From Agromyces atrinae (lineage in GTDB: Bacteria > Actinomycetota > Actinomycetes > Actinomycetales > Microbacteriaceae), in assembly GCF_013407835.1 (NCBI RefSeq), contig NZ_JACCBI010000001.1, positions 3,162,001-3,226,000 on the forward strand: 64,000 bases of DNA. The letters run 5' to 3'. Below are positions 32,050-41,474 of this stretch, piece by piece. The position numbers and the translations under genes were made by a program. The notes below the pieces were generated by a model that worked only from the letters and a program-made list of their open reading frames with translations, ran no database searches and was not told where the DNA came from. The first letter of the stretch is position 1; the number at the start of each line of letters is the position of its first letter.

Positions 32050-32055
32050 TATACT
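32050..32055 (+). promoter_or_regulatory. -10 TATACT before GT2 gene at 32088
   Basis: TATACT in the 78-bp divergent gap predicts transcription from about 32062, giving a 26-base leader with GGAG before the ATG. No consensus -35 is visible. Confidence 0.45.
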
Positions 32056-32087
32056 ACTGACCACGTCGACGGGTGGTTCGGAGAACG

Positions 32088-32996
32088 ATGAGCGAGCGAC
32101 TGGCAGTGATCGTCGTCAACTACGCGTCGTCGGGCCTGCTCGCGACGAACCTCGCGCAGACGGCCGCTGAGCTGCCGGACGCCGCGATCGTCGTCGTCGA
32201 CAACTTCTCGACCGACGACGAGCGTCGGCGCGCCGTCGCCGTGTGCGCCGAGCACGCCTGGACCCTCCTCACGCCCGACGCGAACCTCGGCTTCGGCGGC
32301 GGAGTGAACCTCGGCGTCCGCCAAGCGCTCGCCGCAGGCGCGACCGCCGTGCTGCTTCTGAACCCCGATGCGACGATCGATGCGGCATCCGTCGCCCTGC
32401 TCGAAGCCGAGATCGACGACGGTCGGCTCGTCGCGGCGGCCCCGCGCATCGTCGACTCCGACGGCGCGGTCTGGTTCGCGGGCGCCGACCTCTATCTCGA
32501 CGATGGCACGACCCGCGGGCGATCTCGGCGTGACCTCCACCCCGACGCCCCTCGGCGCGAGTGGCTCACGGGTGCGTGTGTGCTCGTGACGGATGTCGCG
32601 TGGGAGGCGTCGGGAGGATTCGACGAGGAGTACTTCCTGTACTGGGAGGACGTCGACTTCTCGTTCAGGATCGTCGATGCGGGAGGCCGTCTGGCCCTCG
32701 TCGAGGCGGCGACGGCGATCCATGACGAAGGCGGCACGCAGCGCGCCGATGCTGCACCGTCGCGCGCGAAGTCGAGCGGTTATTACTACTACAACATCCG
32801 CAATCGCATGCTCTTCGCGACGCGGCACCTCGACGCCGATGGCGTGCGTCGGTGGCGGCGCGGCATCGTCGCTCAGGCCCGAGCGGTGCTGCTGCGCGGC
32901 GGCCGCCGCCAGTTCCTGTCGCCGTGGGCGCCGCTGTCGGCCGGATGGCGCGGTGTGCGCGACGCGCGACGGATCGCGGCGACGGCGCGGAGGTAA
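32088..32996 (+). CDS. Glycosyltransferase family 2, rhamnosyltransferase-like
   Basis: A 302-residue GT-A enzyme: VIVVNYASSGLLATNL, VVDNFSTDDERR, NLGFGGGVNLGVRQAL, LLNPDATIDA (the usual DxD-containing strand), WLTGACVLVTDVAWEASGGFDEEYFLYWEDVDFSFR. The GFGGGxNxG and GFDEEYFLYWEDVD motifs are those of the rhamnosyltransferase-like GT2 group. It likely transfers one sugar of the repeat unit. ATG 32088 has GGAG 4-7 bases upstream. The following gene starts 102 bases further on and may share its transcript. Confidence 0.88.
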   Translation: MSERLAVIVVNYASSGLLATNLAQTAAELPDAAIVVVDNFSTDDERRRAVAVCAEHAWTLLTPDANLGFGGGVNLGVRQALAAGATAVLLLNPDATIDAASVALLEAEIDDGRLVAAAPRIVDSDGAVWFAGADLYLDDGTTRGRSRRDLHPDAPRREWLTGACVLVTDVAWEASGGFDEEYFLYWEDVDFSFRIVDAGGRLALVEAATAIHDEGGTQRADAAPSRAKSSGYYYYNIRNRMLFATRHLDADGVRRWRRGIVAQARAVLLRGGRRQFLSPWAPLSAGWRGVRDARRIAATARR

Positions 32997-33098
32997 TTCT
33001 CCGATTCACGGGGGATGGCGAGGAATCCTCCCCTACGATCCAAGAAAGCACGCGGGTGCCCGAACCCCCGCGGCCCGGTTCGAAGAGGCGGAATCGAC

Positions 33099-33755
33099 AT
33101 GGACGAACAGACTCCCGCACCCGCGACCCCTGCGTCGCGGCGCACGACACTGCTCTGGGTGATCGGCGGCGTCGCCGTCATCCTCGTCGGCGCACTCGTC
33201 TGGTTCCTCGTCGCCTCGAACGGCGTAGCCGAGCCCGGCGCGGAGGCCGGCGAGACGACCACCGTGTCGGACGCGCCCACGCCGATCCCCGCGACGGCGA
33301 CCCCGACGGCCGTGCCGCCGATGGAGACGCCCTCCGTCGACGAGTTCGGGCGCGCCACGGCGGTGCCCGTGCCGTTCGAGGAGCCCATGCCGATCGAGAA
33401 CGGGATCACGATCGCCGTCACCGGTCTCGAATCCGTCGAGGGTGAGGCCCAGATCCCCGGTGAGGTCAGCGGTCCGGCGATCCGTGTCACGGTCGACCTG
33501 CGGAACGACTCGGCCGAGACGATCTCGCTCCGTCAGACGATCGTGAACCTGTACTACGGCGATTCGCTCACGGCGGGCAACCCGATCCTGCAGCCCGGAG
33601 GCGCGCCGCTGCCCGAGGAGGTCGCCGCCGGAGCGAGCGCGACGGGCGTCTACGTCTTCAGCGTTCCGGCTGATGATCGCGAGCGGGTGCGCGTCGAGAT
33701 CGACGTCGACATCGACCAGACGATCGTGCTCTTCGAGGGCCCCGTCGTCGGCTGA
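33099..33755 (+). CDS. Membrane-anchored protein with DUF4352-like outer domain
   Basis: A 218-residue protein: short cytoplasmic N-terminus, one transmembrane helix (LLWVIGGVAVILVGALVWFLVA), a Thr/Pro-rich spacer (~55-90), then a ~120-residue beta-rich extracellular domain (ITIAVTGLESVEGEA, AIRVTVDLRNDSAETISLR, LPEEVAAGASATGVYVFSVPADDRERVRVEIDVD) that resembles the Ig-like DUF4352 domain. It sits between a glycosyltransferase and a giant secreted protein within the polysaccharide locus, so it may interact with the product or the secreted protein, but no function is known. GAGGCGG precedes the ATG at 33099. Confidence 0.7.
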   Translation: MDEQTPAPATPASRRTTLLWVIGGVAVILVGALVWFLVASNGVAEPGAEAGETTTVSDAPTPIPATATPTAVPPMETPSVDEFGRATAVPVPFEEPMPIENGITIAVTGLESVEGEAQIPGEVSGPAIRVTVDLRNDSAETISLRQTIVNLYYGDSLTAGNPILQPGGAPLPEEVAAGASATGVYVFSVPADDRERVRVEIDVDIDQTIVLFEGPVVG

Positions 33756-33787
33756 TCGGTCGGCTCGCCGAGCGGGTTCACTTTTTG

Positions 33788-33802
33788 CCCCCACATTGGG
33801 GG
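33788..33802. other. Short GC hairpin in the leader of the LamG/PKD gene
   Basis: CCCCCA (33788-33793), loop CAT, TGGGGG (33797-33802), preceded by TTTTTG. It lies 33 bases after the upstream stop and 124 bases before the next start, so it may end the upstream transcript. The rest of the 170-bp gap (33756-33925) shows no gene and no motif I recognise. Confidence 0.45.
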
Positions 33803-33925
33803 TCTGTGCTTCTCGACGCCGACGGTATTGTTAGCGCGATAAGTTGCGGAAGCGGCGGTCACCCGAAAAGTCCGTCGTCACTCAGCGTTACCCGAGCGCG
33901 AGCATGCAACGTCAAGGGGCTTACC

Positions 33926-36900
33926 ATGCCGTTCAACGACCGTTCCCGTCAGGCCGTCGGACTTCTCACCAGCAGCATCGTCGTGCTCGCAGGGCTTCTC
34001 GCTCTGCCCACCGCAGCCGCCGCCGAGGAGATCCCGACCGAAGCGCCTCTCGCCGCAGCGAGCTTCCCCGAAACGGTCAGCGCCGATGCGCTGCCGACGG
34101 TGCAGATCGACTCCGGCGTGGTGTGGACGCAGGCCATCGCGGGCAACGTCGTGTACGTCGGCGGTCAGTTCAGCAATGCCCGGCCCGCCGGAGCGGCGCC
34201 GGGCACCAACTTGGTGCCGCGATCGAACATCCTCGCGTACAACCTGACGACAGGCGAGCTCATCAACTCGTTCAACCCCGTCGTCAACAACCGAGTGAGC
34301 GACATGGCGGTCTCGCCCGACGGCACGAAGCTCTACGCGGTCGGCACATTCACCCAGGTCAACGGCGAGACACGCAACCGCATCGCTGTCTTCGACCTGC
34401 CGAGCGGTCAGCTCTCGTCGACGCTCATCCCCAACATCAACGGAGTGACCCAGTCGGTCGCCGCGACGAACTCTACGGTCTACGTCGGCGGCTACTTCAG
34501 CGCCGTCAACGGTACGTCGCGAGCGCGCATCGCCGCCATCAACGTCGCGAACAACCGCGTGCTGCCGTTCCGACCCCTCGTCGACAACGGCCAGGTGCAG
34601 TCGCTCACGGTGAACCCCGAGGGCACGAAGCTCGTGCTCTCGGGCAGCTTCACGTCGGTCGGCGGGGTCAGCGACCCCGGTTACGGCATGGCCCTCGTCG
34701 ACGCGGTCTCGGGTGCATCCCTGCCCTTCCCCGCGAACAGCCAGGTGCGCAACGCCGGCCCGAGCGCCGGAATCCTGAGCGTCACGAGCGACGGCACGAA
34801 CATCTACGGCACGGGCTGGCACTACGGAGCCGGCGGCAACATCGAGGGATCGTTCGCCGCACGATGGAGCGACGGCGGCCTCGTCTGGATCGAGGACTGC
34901 CACGGTGACACCTACGACATCGCCGCCGCCGGAAGCCTCGTCTACTCGGCGAGCCACAAGCACTACTGCGGCAACAGCGGCGGCTTCCCGCAGACCGACC
35001 CGTGGTCGTTCTACCACTCGACGGTCACGACGAAGACGCCCGAGGGTGTCAACAAGCCCGACATCTACGGCTACCCCGACCACCCCGGTGTGCCGAAGCC
35101 GCAGATCCTCAACTGGTTCCCGCAGACCGACGTCGGAACGTTCACCGGCAAGTCGCAGGCGGTCTGGACCGTCGCGGGCAACGACAAGTACGTGCTCTAC
35201 GGCGGCGAGTTCCCGAAGGTGAACGGCGCCGTGCAGCAGGGTCTCGTCCGCTACGCGGTGCGCTCGATCGCACCCAACAAGCAGGGACCGCGACTGTCGG
35301 GCACCAACTGGAGCCCGAGCGTCACGTCGATCTCGGCCGGAGAGGTGCGCATCGGCTACCGCTCCAACTGGGACCGTGACGACCTGAGCCTCACGTACCG
35401 CATCTTCCGCGACAGCGAGGCGAGCACGCCGCTCGTCGTCGAGGACATCGCGACGCCGTTCTGGACCCCCGTTCAGAAGACGTTCAAGGACACGGGCCGC
35501 ACGGCCGGCGCGACGCACCGCTACCGCGTGACGGCGACCGACCCCTACGGCAACGTGGCCAAGTCCGACTGGGTGACCGTCACGGTCTCCGACCAGGAGC
35601 TCAGCCCCTACGCCGAGAACGTCCTCGACGACGGCGCCGTCAACTACTGGCGCCTCGGAGAGCCGAGCGGCACGACCGCGGCCGACTGGGTCGGGAGCTC
35701 CGACCAGACGCTCGGCGCGGGAGTGACCCGCGGAGCCACCGGCGCGATCGGCGCCGACACCGACAAGGCGTCGACGTTCAACGGCACCGCGACCGGGACG
35801 GGCAGCACGAACGTCCAGGTCACCGGCCCGAACACGTTCTCGGTCGAGGCGTGGTTCCGCACGACGTCGAACCAGGGCGGCAAGATCGTCGGCTTCGGCA
35901 ACCAGATGACCGGCAACTCCGGCTCGTACGACCGTCACATCTACATGGACAACTCCGGTCGACTGACGTACGGCATCTACGACAACCGCGTCTCGACCCT
36001 GCAGTCGGCACCCGGTTACAACGACGGCAACTGGCACCAGGTTGTCGGCACGCTGAGCCCCGAGGGCATGGTGTTCTACGTCGACGGCAAGCGGATCGAC
36101 CAGCGCGCCGACGTCACCTTCGGTCAGGGCTACAGCGGCTACTGGAGGATCGGCGGCGACAACCTCGGCGGATGGCCGAACGGACCGTCGAACACGAACT
36201 TCAGCGGCACCATCGATGAGGTCTCGATCTACGGCACGGCTCTCACCCGAGCCCAGGTGCGCGAGCACTACACGGCGTCGGGTCGCACCCTCAGCGGCGC
36301 GGCCGAGCCGAGCGACGCCTACGGCAAGCTCATCTACAACGCCGACCCCGAGTTCTACTGGCGCTACGACGAGACGAGCGGCTCCACGGTCGCCGACTCG
36401 AGCATCACGGGGACGAGCGGTGGCGTGAACGGCTCGTTCGACCGCGGCGAAGCGTCCGCCCTCGACAACGGCACCGGTCACAGCATCCGGTTCACGAACG
36501 GCGGCGGCAACGTCTTCAGCAACACGTCGTTCACGAGCCCCGGCCGGTACTCGCTCGAGACGTGGTTCAAGACGTCGAGCACCCAGGGCGGCAAGATCAT
36601 CGGATTCGGAGACCAGCAGGGCGGCACGTCGAACAACTACGACCGACACGTCTACATGCAGGATGACGGTCGCGTGGTCTTCGGCACCTGGACCGGTCAG
36701 ACGAACACGATCACCTCGAGCGGCGCGTTCAACGACGGCCAGTGGCACCACGTCGTGGCCACGCAGGGCGCCGACGGCATGCACCTCTACCTCGACGGTG
36801 CGTCGATCGGCACCAACCCGCAGACGGGCGCCCAGCCCTACACCGGGTACTGGCGAGTCGGTGGAGACACCACGTGGGGTTCGTCCTCGCCGTTCCTCAT

Positions 36901-38392
36901 CGGTTCCTACGACGAGACGGCCGTGTACTCGCGAGTGCTCACCGCGAGCGAGGCCGCAGCGCACCACTCGCTCGGAAGCACGGGAGCGCCCGTCAACACG
37001 GCGCCGACCGCGTCGTTCGAGTCGTCGGTGACCGATCTGACGGTCGGCTTCGACGCCGCGGGCTCGACCGACTCCGACGGCACGATCGCCTCCTACTCGT
37101 GGAACTTCGGTGACACGGCGACGGGCACGGGCCAGACGGTCTCGCACTCTTACTCGGCACCCGGAACGTACACGGTCACCCTCACGGTGACCGACGACGA
37201 CGGCGCCACGGGTACGACGACCGGCACCGTGGTCGTCACCGCTCCGAACGTCGCTCCGACGGCCGTCATCCAGTCGTCGACCTCGGGCCTCACGGTCTCG
37301 GTCGACGGATCGGGGTCGACCGACTCCGACGGAACGGTCGCGTCGTACGCGTGGAGCTTCGGTGACGGGGCCACGGCCACCGGCCCGACGGCTTCCCACC
37401 CGTACGCCACGGGCGGCACCTACACGGTGACCCTCACGGTCACCGACGATGACGGGGCGGCGGCGTCGACGACGAAGTCGGTGACCGTCGCTCCCACTCC
37501 GAACGTCGCTCCGACGGCCGTCATCCAGTCGTCGACCTCGGGCCTCACGGTCTCGGTCGACGGATCGGGGTCGACCGACCCCGACGGAACGATCGCGTCG
37601 TACGCGTGGAACTTCGGTGACGGGGCCACGGCCACCGGCCCGACGGCTTCCCACCCGTACGCCTCGGCCGGCACCTACACGGTGACGCTCACGGTAACGG
37701 ATAACGCCGGCGCGACGGCGACGACCACGAGTTCGGTGACGGTCTCGGTCGTCGCCCCGCCCGGGCCGACGGTGCTCGCGAAGGACACCTTCACTCGCGC
37801 ACTCGCGAGCGGATGGGGCACCGCCGATCAGGGTGGAGCGTGGACGCTGCGCGGCGGCAACAGCCGCTTCTCGGTGGCCGACGGCGTGGGCCGAATGCAG
37901 ATCCCCTCGAACGCCACGCTCTACGCCGACCTCAACGGCGTGACCGCGACCGACGTGCAGGTGACCGCCGAGTTCAGCGTCGACAAGATCGTCGACGGCA
38001 CCTACGTCTCGGTCGTGCCGCGTCGAGTCGGAGCCGATCAGTACGTCGCGAGGCTCCGCGTCGCGGCCGACGGCACCGTGCGACTCCACATGCTCGTGAA
38101 CTCGGCCACCGCCGTCGCACCCGCGATCGTCGTTCCGGGCCTCACGCTCGTGCCGGGTGAGAAGTACATCCTGAGCGCATCGGTGACCGGTACGTCGGCG
38201 ACGACGATGCGGGCGAAGGTCTGGAAGGCGACCGACGCCGAGCCCGGCTGGCTCGCGACGGGCACCAACTCGGCCGCGGCCCTGCAGACGGCCGGCAGCC
38301 CGACCGTCTTCGGCTACCTGCCGTCGAGCGGCGCAGCCGCGGCCCCCGTCACCCTGTCGTTCGATGCGATCACCGTGACCGCGGCCCCGTAG
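33926..38392 (+). CDS. Giant secreted beta-propeller/LamG/PKD protein
   Basis: A 1488-residue exported protein. Signal peptide (GLLTSSIVVLAGLLALPTAAAA), then a ~400-residue propeller-like region of repeated blades (VYVGGQFSNA, LYAVGTFTQVNGETRNRIAVFD, VYVGGYFSAVNGTSRARIAAIN, LVLSGSFTSVGG), a fibronectin-III-like segment (~470-560), two concanavalin/LamG domains (~570-785 and ~800-1015, each with EAWF or ETWF and NDG-WH motifs), three PKD domains (~1025-1275) and a C-terminal beta-sandwich (~1285-1485). PKD 2 and 3 are nearly identical at the DNA level. LamG and PKD domains bind glycans or mediate adhesion, so it may be a matrix or surface adhesin that binds the polysaccharide made by the locus. 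AAGGGGC precedes ATG 33926. No membrane anchor. Confidence 0.87.
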   Translation: MPFNDRSRQAVGLLTSSIVVLAGLLALPTAAAAEEIPTEAPLAAASFPETVSADALPTVQIDSGVVWTQAIAGNVVYVGGQFSNARPAGAAPGTNLVPRSNILAYNLTTGELINSFNPVVNNRVSDMAVSPDGTKLYAVGTFTQVNGETRNRIAVFDLPSGQLSSTLIPNINGVTQSVAATNSTVYVGGYFSAVNGTSRARIAAINVANNRVLPFRPLVDNGQVQSLTVNPEGTKLVLSGSFTSVGGVSDPGYGMALVDAVSGASLPFPANSQVRNAGPSAGILSVTSDGTNIYGTGWHYGAGGNIEGSFAARWSDGGLVWIEDCHGDTYDIAAAGSLVYSASHKHYCGNSGGFPQTDPWSFYHSTVTTKTPEGVNKPDIYGYPDHPGVPKPQILNWFPQTDVGTFTGKSQAVWTVAGNDKYVLYGGEFPKVNGAVQQGLVRYAVRSIAPNKQGPRLSGTNWSPSVTSISAGEVRIGYRSNWDRDDLSLTYRIFRDSEASTPLVVEDIATPFWTPVQKTFKDTGRTAGATHRYRVTATDPYGNVAKSDWVTVTVSDQELSPYAENVLDDGAVNYWRLGEPSGTTAADWVGSSDQTLGAGVTRGATGAIGADTDKASTFNGTATGTGSTNVQVTGPNTFSVEAWFRTTSNQGGKIVGFGNQMTGNSGSYDRHIYMDNSGRLTYGIYDNRVSTLQSAPGYNDGNWHQVVGTLSPEGMVFYVDGKRIDQRADVTFGQGYSGYWRIGGDNLGGWPNGPSNTNFSGTIDEVSIYGTALTRAQVREHYTASGRTLSGAAEPSDAYGKLIYNADPEFYWRYDETSGSTVADSSITGTSGGVNGSFDRGEASALDNGTGHSIRFTNGGGNVFSNTSFTSPGRYSLETWFKTSSTQGGKIIGFGDQQGGTSNNYDRHVYMQDDGRVVFGTWTGQTNTITSSGAFNDGQWHHVVATQGADGMHLYLDGASIGTNPQTGAQPYTGYWRVGGDTTWGSSSPFLIGSYDETAVYSRVLTASEAAAHHSLGSTGAPVNTAPTASFESSVTDLTVGFDAAGSTDSDGTIASYSWNFGDTATGTGQTVSHSYSAPGTYTVTLTVTDDDGATGTTTGTVVVTAPNVAPTAVIQSSTSGLTVSVDGSGSTDSDGTVASYAWSFGDGATATGPTASHPYATGGTYTVTLTVTDDDGAAASTTKSVTVAPTPNVAPTAVIQSSTSGLTVSVDGSGSTDPDGTIASYAWNFGDGATATGPTASHPYASAGTYTVTLTVTDNAGATATTTSSVTVSVVAPPGPTVLAKDTFTRALASGWGTADQGGAWTLRGGNSRFSVADGVGRMQIPSNATLYADLNGVTATDVQVTAEFSVDKIVDGTYVSVVPRRVGADQYVARLRVAADGTVRLHMLVNSATAVAPAIVVPGLTLVPGEKYILSASVTGTSATTMRAKVWKATDAEPGWLATGTNSAAALQTAGSPTVFGYLPSSGAAAAPVTLSFDAITVTAAP

Positions 38393-39547
38393 GTGTATCT
38401 CCTCGGGCCGACATCAGACCGACTGGACGAGGGGGCAGGTTCCTCTCCCCGGGGACCCCTCCTCGTCCAGTTGTACGACGTCGTACGCACCGCTCACCTC
38501 GAGAGGATCGTCGACCGGCCCGGAACGGTCGTGCTCTACCGCTCGCGACGCTACGACTTCGACGAGTCGATCGCGGGGCGGGTCGACCTCCGCCGCGCGG
38601 GAGTCGTCGGTGCCTTCGTCTACGGGCTCCGGCATCGCATCGACGTCATCGAGATCAACGAGCCGTTCATCGCGCGGGCGGCGCCGCGTTCGCTCGCCGT
38701 CATCCTCGGCGCTCGTCTGCGGGCGGCCGTGACCCGTTCGCCCCGCGCCCGCGTCGTCACCTATGCGATCGCGAGCCTCGACCCGCGCGACCTGTTCGAC
38801 GTGCTCCCCGCGCGCGCACGGTGGCGGGGGCGCCTCCACCAGCTGCTCGTTCCCGCGGTCTGGTCGTTCGTCGACCGGATCGCCTACGGCACGTCGCTCG
38901 CCCGCTCGCTCTACCGCGCGCGATTCGGCCGAAGCCGTGCGCAACCGACGGCGACCCTCGTGCCCGCGCTCCCCGTGCGTGCCGACGAACCCCTGCCCGC
39001 CGTCGCCGAACCGACCATCGTGTTCCTCGGCGACCTGTCGGAGCGCAAGGGCTTCGTCGACGTGCTCGACGCGTGGCCGATCGTCGCCCGGCACGTGCCC
39101 GAGGCGCGCCTCCGCATCATCGGCCGCGGTGTCGGTGAGGACGCGGCCTGCGACCTCGCAGCCGCCGACGACGCGGTCACGGTCGACATCGACCCGCCGC
39201 GCCCCGTGATCTTCGCCGCGCTCCGCGAGGCGAAGGTGCTGACCCTTCCCTCCCGGCGTCGCCCGCTCTGGCGTGAGCAGGTCGGCCTGCCGATCGTCGA
39301 GGGCCTCGCGCGCGGCTGCGAGATCGTGACGACACCCGAGACCGGTCTCGCCGAGTGGCTCGACCAGCATGGTCACGCCGTCGTCACCGAGGCGGAATCC
39401 CTGGCCGACGCCCTCGTCGGAGCGCTACGCTCGACGCGATCGCCCTCCGACATCGTGGCCGATCTCCCGCCGGTCGACGGTCGAGTGGCGGCCCACGACT
39501 GGCTCATGGATGACGCGATCAGGGCCGACGAGGGAGGGCGACGATGA
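38393..39547 (+). CDS. Glycosyltransferase family 4-like protein
   Basis: A 384-residue GT-B-like protein. LLVQLYDVVRTAHLERIVD begins the acceptor half; the donor half has PTIVFLGDLSERKGFVDVLDAW, RLRIIGRGVGEDAACDL, and LPSRRRPLWREQVGLPIVEGLARGCEIVTTPETGLAEWL, in which W-R-E-Q-V-G-L-P-I-V-E keeps the E-x7-E spacing. The GTG start directly follows the stop of the secreted protein with no ribosome site, so translation may depend on reinitiation or the start may lie elsewhere; no better in-frame start is present. Its stop overlaps the acetyltransferase start (ATGA). Confidence 0.8.
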   Translation: MYLLGPTSDRLDEGAGSSPRGPLLVQLYDVVRTAHLERIVDRPGTVVLYRSRRYDFDESIAGRVDLRRAGVVGAFVYGLRHRIDVIEINEPFIARAAPRSLAVILGARLRAAVTRSPRARVVTYAIASLDPRDLFDVLPARARWRGRLHQLLVPAVWSFVDRIAYGTSLARSLYRARFGRSRAQPTATLVPALPVRADEPLPAVAEPTIVFLGDLSERKGFVDVLDAWPIVARHVPEARLRIIGRGVGEDAACDLAAADDAVTVDIDPPRPVIFAALREAKVLTLPSRRRPLWREQVGLPIVEGLARGCEIVTTPETGLAEWLDQHGHAVVTEAESLADALVGALRSTRSPSDIVADLPPVDGRVAAHDWLMDDAIRADEGGRR

Positions 39548-40092
39548 ACCTCACGAACCTCCGTCGGCACTTCTTCGACTATGCGCGCGGGGCGCTCCGC
39601 GGACACCCCGGAGTGCGCATCGGGCGCGACGTGAAGCTCACGGGTCCTGGCCACTACGACCTGCACCGCGGCGCGACGATCACGCGCGGCGTGCGCATGT
39701 GGGTCGGCCCCGGCGCCCGTCTCGTCATGAGCTACGGCTCGAAGATCGGCGACCGCTCGATCCTCAACGTCGAGACCGAGGTCATCATCGGCGTCGGCAC
39801 CCGCATCTCGTGGGACGTGCAGATCCTCGACACTGACTTCCACTGGATCCGCGACGACCACGGCCGCATCCACGCGCACACGAAGCGCATCGTGCTCGAG
39901 GACCGCGTGCTCATCGGCACCGGCTCGCTCATCCTCAAGGGCGTCACGGTCGGCGAGGGCGCCGTCGTCGGAGCGGGTTCGGTCGTGCGCTCATCCGTGC
40001 CCGCCTCCACCATCGTCATCGGCAACCCGGCGCAGCACGTCGGAGACGTCGCGGAGTGGGGGAGCGCTCGCGGCCCGCTCCCCGAATCATGA
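39544..40092 (+). CDS. Hexapeptide-repeat (left-handed beta-helix) acyltransferase
   Basis: A 182-residue protein with the LbH fold of WcaF/maltose-acetyltransferase-like enzymes: hexapeptide turns GATITRGVRMWVGPGARLVM, GDRSILNVETEVIIGVGTRI, then DTDFHWI with the catalytic-type His, VLIGTGSLILKGVTVGEGAVVGAGSVV and VIGNPAQHVG at the end. It probably O-acetylates a sugar of the repeat unit in the cytoplasm using acetyl-CoA. It overlaps the GT4 gene upstream and the flippase gene downstream by ATGA, so the three are one translational unit. Confidence 0.9.
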   Translation: MNLTNLRRHFFDYARGALRGHPGVRIGRDVKLTGPGHYDLHRGATITRGVRMWVGPGARLVMSYGSKIGDRSILNVETEVIIGVGTRISWDVQILDTDFHWIRDDHGRIHAHTKRIVLEDRVLIGTGSLILKGVTVGEGAVVGAGSVVRSSVPASTIVIGNPAQHVGDVAEWGSARGPLPES

Positions 40093-41474
40093 CCGAGACC
40101 CAGGCCGAGGAGACGACGGACGAGCGCCGCTCGAGACGTCGGAAGCGACCCGCCTCGAAGTGGGCGGGCGTCGGCAACGCCGCGTTCGCCAAGGTGCTCG
40201 TCATGGGCCTCACCGGCGTGCTCGGCATCCTCACGAGCCGGCTCATCATCACCGAGTTCGGTACCGACGCCTACGCGCAGTACGGCCTGCTCTCGAGCCT
40301 CTCCTCGCTTCTGCCGTTCGCCGACCTCGGTATCGCGGCGGTCGTCATCAACGCCGTCGCCCAGTCGAAGTCGGTGCGCACCGATCACGACATGATGCGC
40401 GCGATCACGAGTGCCTTCCGCGTGCTCATCATCTCGGGGTTCGTCATCGTCGCGGCGGCCGTCGTCGTGACGTTCGCCGGCTGGTGGCCGCTCATCCTCG
40501 GCGAGGGGCTCCTGCCGGGCGGCGAGTGGGCCGCGCTCGCGTGCCTCGCCGTATTCGGCATCGGCCTGCCGCTCACCGTCGGGCCCCGCATCCTCGTGGG
40601 CCTCGGGCGAACGGCCACCCAGATCTCGGTGCAGTCGATCATCGCGCCGTTCATCATGCTCGCCGTCGGCGCGTGCGTGCTGTTCGCCCTTCCCGCCGCC
40701 GAGTTCCTCGCGGTGTTCCCTTATATAGCGGCGGCTCTCGTCGCCGTCATCAGCCTCGTGATCGCCCGGCGCGCGATCTCGCCGCAGCTCGGCAACGCGG
40801 TGCGCGAGATCGCGCACCCGCGCCGCACTCCGGGCGTCAAGGTCTTCAACCTCGCCTGGCCGATGCTCGTGCAGATGCTCGCGCTCCCGATCGCCATGCA
40901 GACGTCGCGCATCCTCGTGAGCCATCTCGGCGGCATCGACGACCTCGCCGAGTACAACGTCGCGGCCCAGCTCTTCGGCATCGCGCTGCAGACGATCGCC
41001 GCGGCGGGCGTGGCCCTGTGGCCGATCTTCGCGCGCGCCCGGTCGGCGGGCGTCGTCGAGTCGCCGGCCAAGCCCGTGCTGTGGTTCCTGCTCGGCGGTC
41101 TCGCGATCGCCGGCGGCATCGCCGTGCCGTGCCCGTGGCTCGTCGAGTTCGTCTCCGACGGTCAGATCGAGGTCGACGGCATTCTCATCGCGTCGTTCGT
41201 CGTCTTCGTCGCCTTCCAGGCGGCGAAGTACCCGCTCGGCATGTACATGACCGACCTCGCGGGCCTCCGCTTCCAGGTCATCCCCACGATCGTCATGATC
41301 CCCGTCGCACTCGGACTCTCGTGGTGGCTCATCCCGCCGCTCGGCCCGGCCGGTTCGGTCATCGGCTCGGCCGCGGCCGTGCTGCTCTGTCAGATCGTGC
41401 CGAACATCTGGTACGTCTCGCGCGACATGGCCCGGCGCCGGAGCGCTGCCGGCGAGCAGACATCCGCCGACTGA
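40089..41474 (+). CDS. Polysaccharide flippase, Wzx/MATE-like
   Basis: A 461-residue membrane protein with 12 or more predicted transmembrane helices after a basic N-terminal stretch (DERRSRRRKRPASKW). Features of the polysaccharide-export branch of the MOP superfamily: VLVMGLTGVLGILTSRLIITEFGTDAYAQYGLLSSLSSLLPFADLGI near the start, an AWPMLVQMLALPIAMQTSRILVSHLGG segment at the second half. It should flip the lipid-linked repeat unit to the outer face for polymerisation. The ATG overlaps the acetyltransferase stop. It ends against the convergent acyltransferase gene with no spacer (shared TGATCA). Confidence 0.88.
   Translation: MTETQAEETTDERRSRRRKRPASKWAGVGNAAFAKVLVMGLTGVLGILTSRLIITEFGTDAYAQYGLLSSLSSLLPFADLGIAAVVINAVAQSKSVRTDHDMMRAITSAFRVLIISGFVIVAAAVVVTFAGWWPLILGEGLLPGGEWAALACLAVFGIGLPLTVGPRILVGLGRTATQISVQSIIAPFIMLAVGACVLFALPAAEFLAVFPYIAAALVAVISLVIARRAISPQLGNAVREIAHPRRTPGVKVFNLAWPMLVQMLALPIAMQTSRILVSHLGGIDDLAEYNVAAQLFGIALQTIAAAGVALWPIFARARSAGVVESPAKPVLWFLLGGLAIAGGIAVPCPWLVEFVSDGQIEVDGILIASFVVFVAFQAAKYPLGMYMTDLAGLRFQVIPTIVMIPVALGLSWWLIPPLGPAGSVIGSAAAVLLCQIVPNIWYVSRDMARRRSAAGEQTSAD

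Noticed and set aside
33803..33925. Riboswitch (c-di-AMP or similar) in the leader of the LamG/PKD gene
   Set aside because: The 170-bp leader is attractive in length and position, but I could not match any conserved riboswitch core in it.
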